This document shows, in pieces, positions 15,010 through 16,465 of a stretch of DNA of 16,465 bases (positions are counted from its first letter, which is position 1; every line of letters starts with the position of its first letter). The notes under the pieces were generated by a model that saw only the letters and a program-made list of their open reading frames with translations, was not told where the DNA came from and made no database searches. A program made the position numbers and the translations under genes. This DNA is from Ramicandelaber brevisporus (Eukaryota > Kickxellomycota > Ramicandelaberales > Ramicandelaberaceae), in contig MU602905.1 in assembly GCA_025201865.1 (NCBI GenBank), forward strand, positions 11,254-27,718, read 5' to 3'.

Positions 15010-15750
15010 ATGTCGGACTACGATAACCGCCCGCGTGGCGAGATGCTGCCTGTGATGGCTCCGAGCACATTCCAGGTTGAATGCGGCGAGATTGTCTGGG
15101 GCCAGCTCCAGTCTGTCATGCATGGATATCACGCCGAAGGACACGACATAAGTCGCAGCCCAGATGAGAACTGGGAAGGTGGAACTGTCGTCACGCATGG
15201 TTTCAAGTTCAAATGTGCTGCTCGAAACGGCGAATGGCAGGTCAAGAAGATAATGGCCACTCCAAAGCGCGGCAACGGTGCGGAGGACAGCGCTGGTTTC
15301 ATATTTCTCCACTCTGACATAGATGCCGAAAAGGTGCTCGATGACGCTATGAAGGTGAATTTCCAAAACCGTCTCGAGCAGTCCGACATTGTGTTCGTGA
15401 ACCGCTACGACTGGAATTACTATCACAGCCTGCCAGTGCCCAAGAACCTTCCAAATCTCGGTGACGACAAGGTGATGGACGACGACATGACCACCCACCG
15501 CATTATGTTCTACGACAAGGTCAATGTGTTCAAGGAGGGACATGGCGTGCATATCCCTGCAAGTGGCGAGTACATATATGGCCGACTCATGTTCAGCGGC
15601 AAGAAACATGAGACGTTTGAGCAGTCAGATGAGCTGGTCGCATTCGTGTTCGAAAATGATCGCATGTTGACTGACTGCCACGACTACTGTGACTTTTCAG
15701 TCGAAGACATTGACGGCACCGAGACGTTCGAGTGCTTCATAGATATGTAA
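15010..15750 (+). CDS. Unrecognised acidic 246-residue protein
   Basis: No family is recognised. The ATG at 15010 follows a CA-rich leader lacking other ATGs; the frame also extends upstream to a TTG at 14857, which is not used here. Codons are biased to C/G-ending forms (AAC, GAC, TTC, AAG), as in the STT3 gene, supporting real coding. The protein is rich in Asp/Glu and aromatic residues, without signal peptide or membrane segment, and its alternating pattern suggests mainly beta structure. A short motif recurs: GEIVWGQL (26-33) and GEYIYGRL (186-193). EQSD also occurs twice (123-126, 204-207). Cys residues cluster near the C-terminus (C223, C227, C242). A cytosolic or nuclear location is likely by default. 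It lies between the zinc-finger gene and an F-box gene on the same strand; no functional link is evident. Confidence 0.7.
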   Translation: MSDYDNRPRGEMLPVMAPSTFQVECGEIVWGQLQSVMHGYHAEGHDISRSPDENWEGGTVVTHGFKFKCAARNGEWQVKKIMATPKRGNGAEDSAGFIFLHSDIDAEKVLDDAMKVNFQNRLEQSDIVFVNRYDWNYYHSLPVPKNLPNLGDDKVMDDDMTTHRIMFYDKVNVFKEGHGVHIPASGEYIYGRLMFSGKKHETFEQSDELVAFVFENDRMLTDCHDYCDFSVEDIDGTETFECFIDM

Positions 15751-15791
15751 CTTTTTTCACCCCTATTCCATAGGTTAGAGTAGTTGATTTT

Positions 15792-15797
15792 ATTAAA
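15792..15797 (+). terminator. Possible poly(A) signal (ATTAAA) after the 246-residue gene
   Basis: ATTAAA lies 42 bases after the stop codon at 15750, in an AT-rich stretch, about 160 bases before the next start codon. Only 206 bp separate these two same-strand genes, so 3' end formation and the next promoter must be packed closely. Confidence 0.35.
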
Positions 15798-15956
15798 TTA
15801 ATAGAATGCCTTGCTACGATCTGATGGATGTGGATTCTGTTCTAAATGATTACGTGTATCTTGATGACAAGATGTCCAGAGTTCCACTATTATTCCGTCT
15901 ACACGACTCTTGTTTGTTTATTTTCCATCACAGTTATTTCACTTCTATTCTCTGCC

Positions 15957-16465
15957 ATGCAACCACAGATCAAGCGAGTTCGTCCAGATCCTACCGTTGC
16001 CGTCGCTGTCGTCTGCCAGCTGTTCCGGCTACCACGCGAGCTGCTCGAGCTGGTAGCCGGGTATTTCTCGCGAAGCGAAGCTGTTCCTGTTCTGACTGTC
16101 AACTCGACACTCCACGAGATCTTCGCTGAGCGCATCTGGCGTCGCCTCAGCACTTATCACATTAACGGAGTTAACATCCCACTGGAATCATTTCTGAGAT
16201 ATGGACATTTAATGCGCCATATGAGAATTACAACATCGGTTCTAGACTCTATTGATTTAGCCGCAGCATTCCCGAACATCACTCATCTCTGGATTCCATT
16301 AACTCGACTCGCAGACACCATCAAGTCGTCTCATGGGACGTGCTTTGAGCGACTCAGCTTTTTGGGTACCTGGGCTGCGAGTTTTCGATACTCTACGCCT
16401 GGGGCAGCAGACAGTATCGACTCGGTTCTCAATTGGCTTGACAGCCGATTCAAAGCTGAAGCTGG
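15957..16465 (+). CDS. F-box-like protein, N-terminal part (runs off window)
   Basis: The frame opens at an ATG at 15957 and continues to the window edge: 169 residues with no stop. After a short basic N-terminus, an F-box-like segment spans about residues 19-65: QLFRLPRELLELVAGYFSRSEAVPVLTVNSTLHEIFAERIWRRL, with the LPRELLE core, the hydrophobic middle and the WRRL end. Leucine-rich-type text follows (ITHLWIPLTRLADTI, FERLSFLGTW), as expected for a substrate-binding repeat domain. It is probably another SCF receptor, not a close copy of the one at 764-2590. The same frame is open upstream to an ATG at 15846, which would add a hydrophobic leader that looks like untranslated sequence. A spliced start from 15806 (donor 15854, acceptor ending 15968, phase 0) is also possible. 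The C-terminal part is unseen. Confidence 0.7.
   Translation, partial: MQPQIKRVRPDPTVAVAVVCQLFRLPRELLELVAGYFSRSEAVPVLTVNSTLHEIFAERIWRRLSTYHINGVNIPLESFLRYGHLMRHMRITTSVLDSIDLAAAFPNITHLWIPLTRLADTIKSSHGTCFERLSFLGTWAASFRYSTPGAADSIDSVLNWLDSRFKAEA

Noticed and set aside
14956-15609. 217-residue minus-strand frame opposite the 246-residue gene
   Set aside because: His/Val-rich composition is typical of the antisense shadow of GAC/AAC/CAC-biased codons. The plus strand has the coding codon bias and a sensible leader.
1-16465. CRISPR array, insertion sequence, integrase or bacterial-type operon
   Set aside because: No spaced identical repeats, transposase motifs or terminal inverted repeats were seen. 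Gene content and spacing are eukaryotic.

Overview
The window reads as nuclear DNA of an intron-poor fungus. It carries intact homologues of fungal housekeeping proteins: acyl-CoA-binding protein, a PP2A B55 subunit, the oligosaccharyltransferase catalytic subunit STT3 and an SmgGDS-type armadillo protein. It also carries two F-box proteins and a C2H2 zinc-finger protein. Genes lie on both strands, have no operon layout, are separated by 0.1-0.75 kb, and each main reading frame is one uninterrupted exon. Simple-sequence tracts (CAG/CAA, GAA, GT/GC) are common between and inside genes. The mix of F-box/leucine-rich-type proteins, low-complexity insertions and few introns suggests an early-diverging lineage, perhaps Zoopagomycota/Kickxellomycotina. 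That placement is inference and cannot be settled from the sequence alone.

Layout, left to right: (1) 1-283, minus, acyl-CoA-binding protein cut by the window edge; (2) 764-2590, minus, F-box protein; (3) a divergent intergenic region with purine and GT/GC repeats; (4) 3338-5701, plus, SmgGDS-like armadillo protein, converging on (5) 5818-7944, minus, PP2A B55 subunit; (6) 8596-10824, minus, STT3; (7) a gap holding a possible spliced mini-gene (10912-11142, plus); (8) 11392-11628, minus, a 78-residue secreted peptide precursor; (9) 12365-14389, plus, a zinc-finger protein built from two copies of a four-finger module; (10) 15010-15750, plus, an unrecognised 246-residue acidic protein; (11) 15957-16465, plus, the start of a second F-box protein.

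The genes do not form one pathway. STT3 (ER N-glycosylation), B55 (phosphatase targeting), the SmgGDS-like protein (small-GTPase handling) and acyl-CoA-binding protein (lipid trafficking) are general cell functions. The F-box proteins probably supply substrate receptors for SCF ubiquitin ligases.

The most unusual item is the small secreted peptide at 11392-11628. Directly after a signal peptide it has 13 consecutive X-Pro/X-Ala dipeptides, followed by a 27-residue cationic tail. This is the layout of precursors trimmed stepwise by dipeptidyl aminopeptidases. Second is the zinc-finger gene, with its internal duplication and an N-terminal row of sumoylation-type motifs.

Start codons: for four genes (764-2590, 3338-5701, 12365-14389, 15010-15750) the open frame extends upstream only to TTG or GTG codons. 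The first in-frame ATG was used for each.
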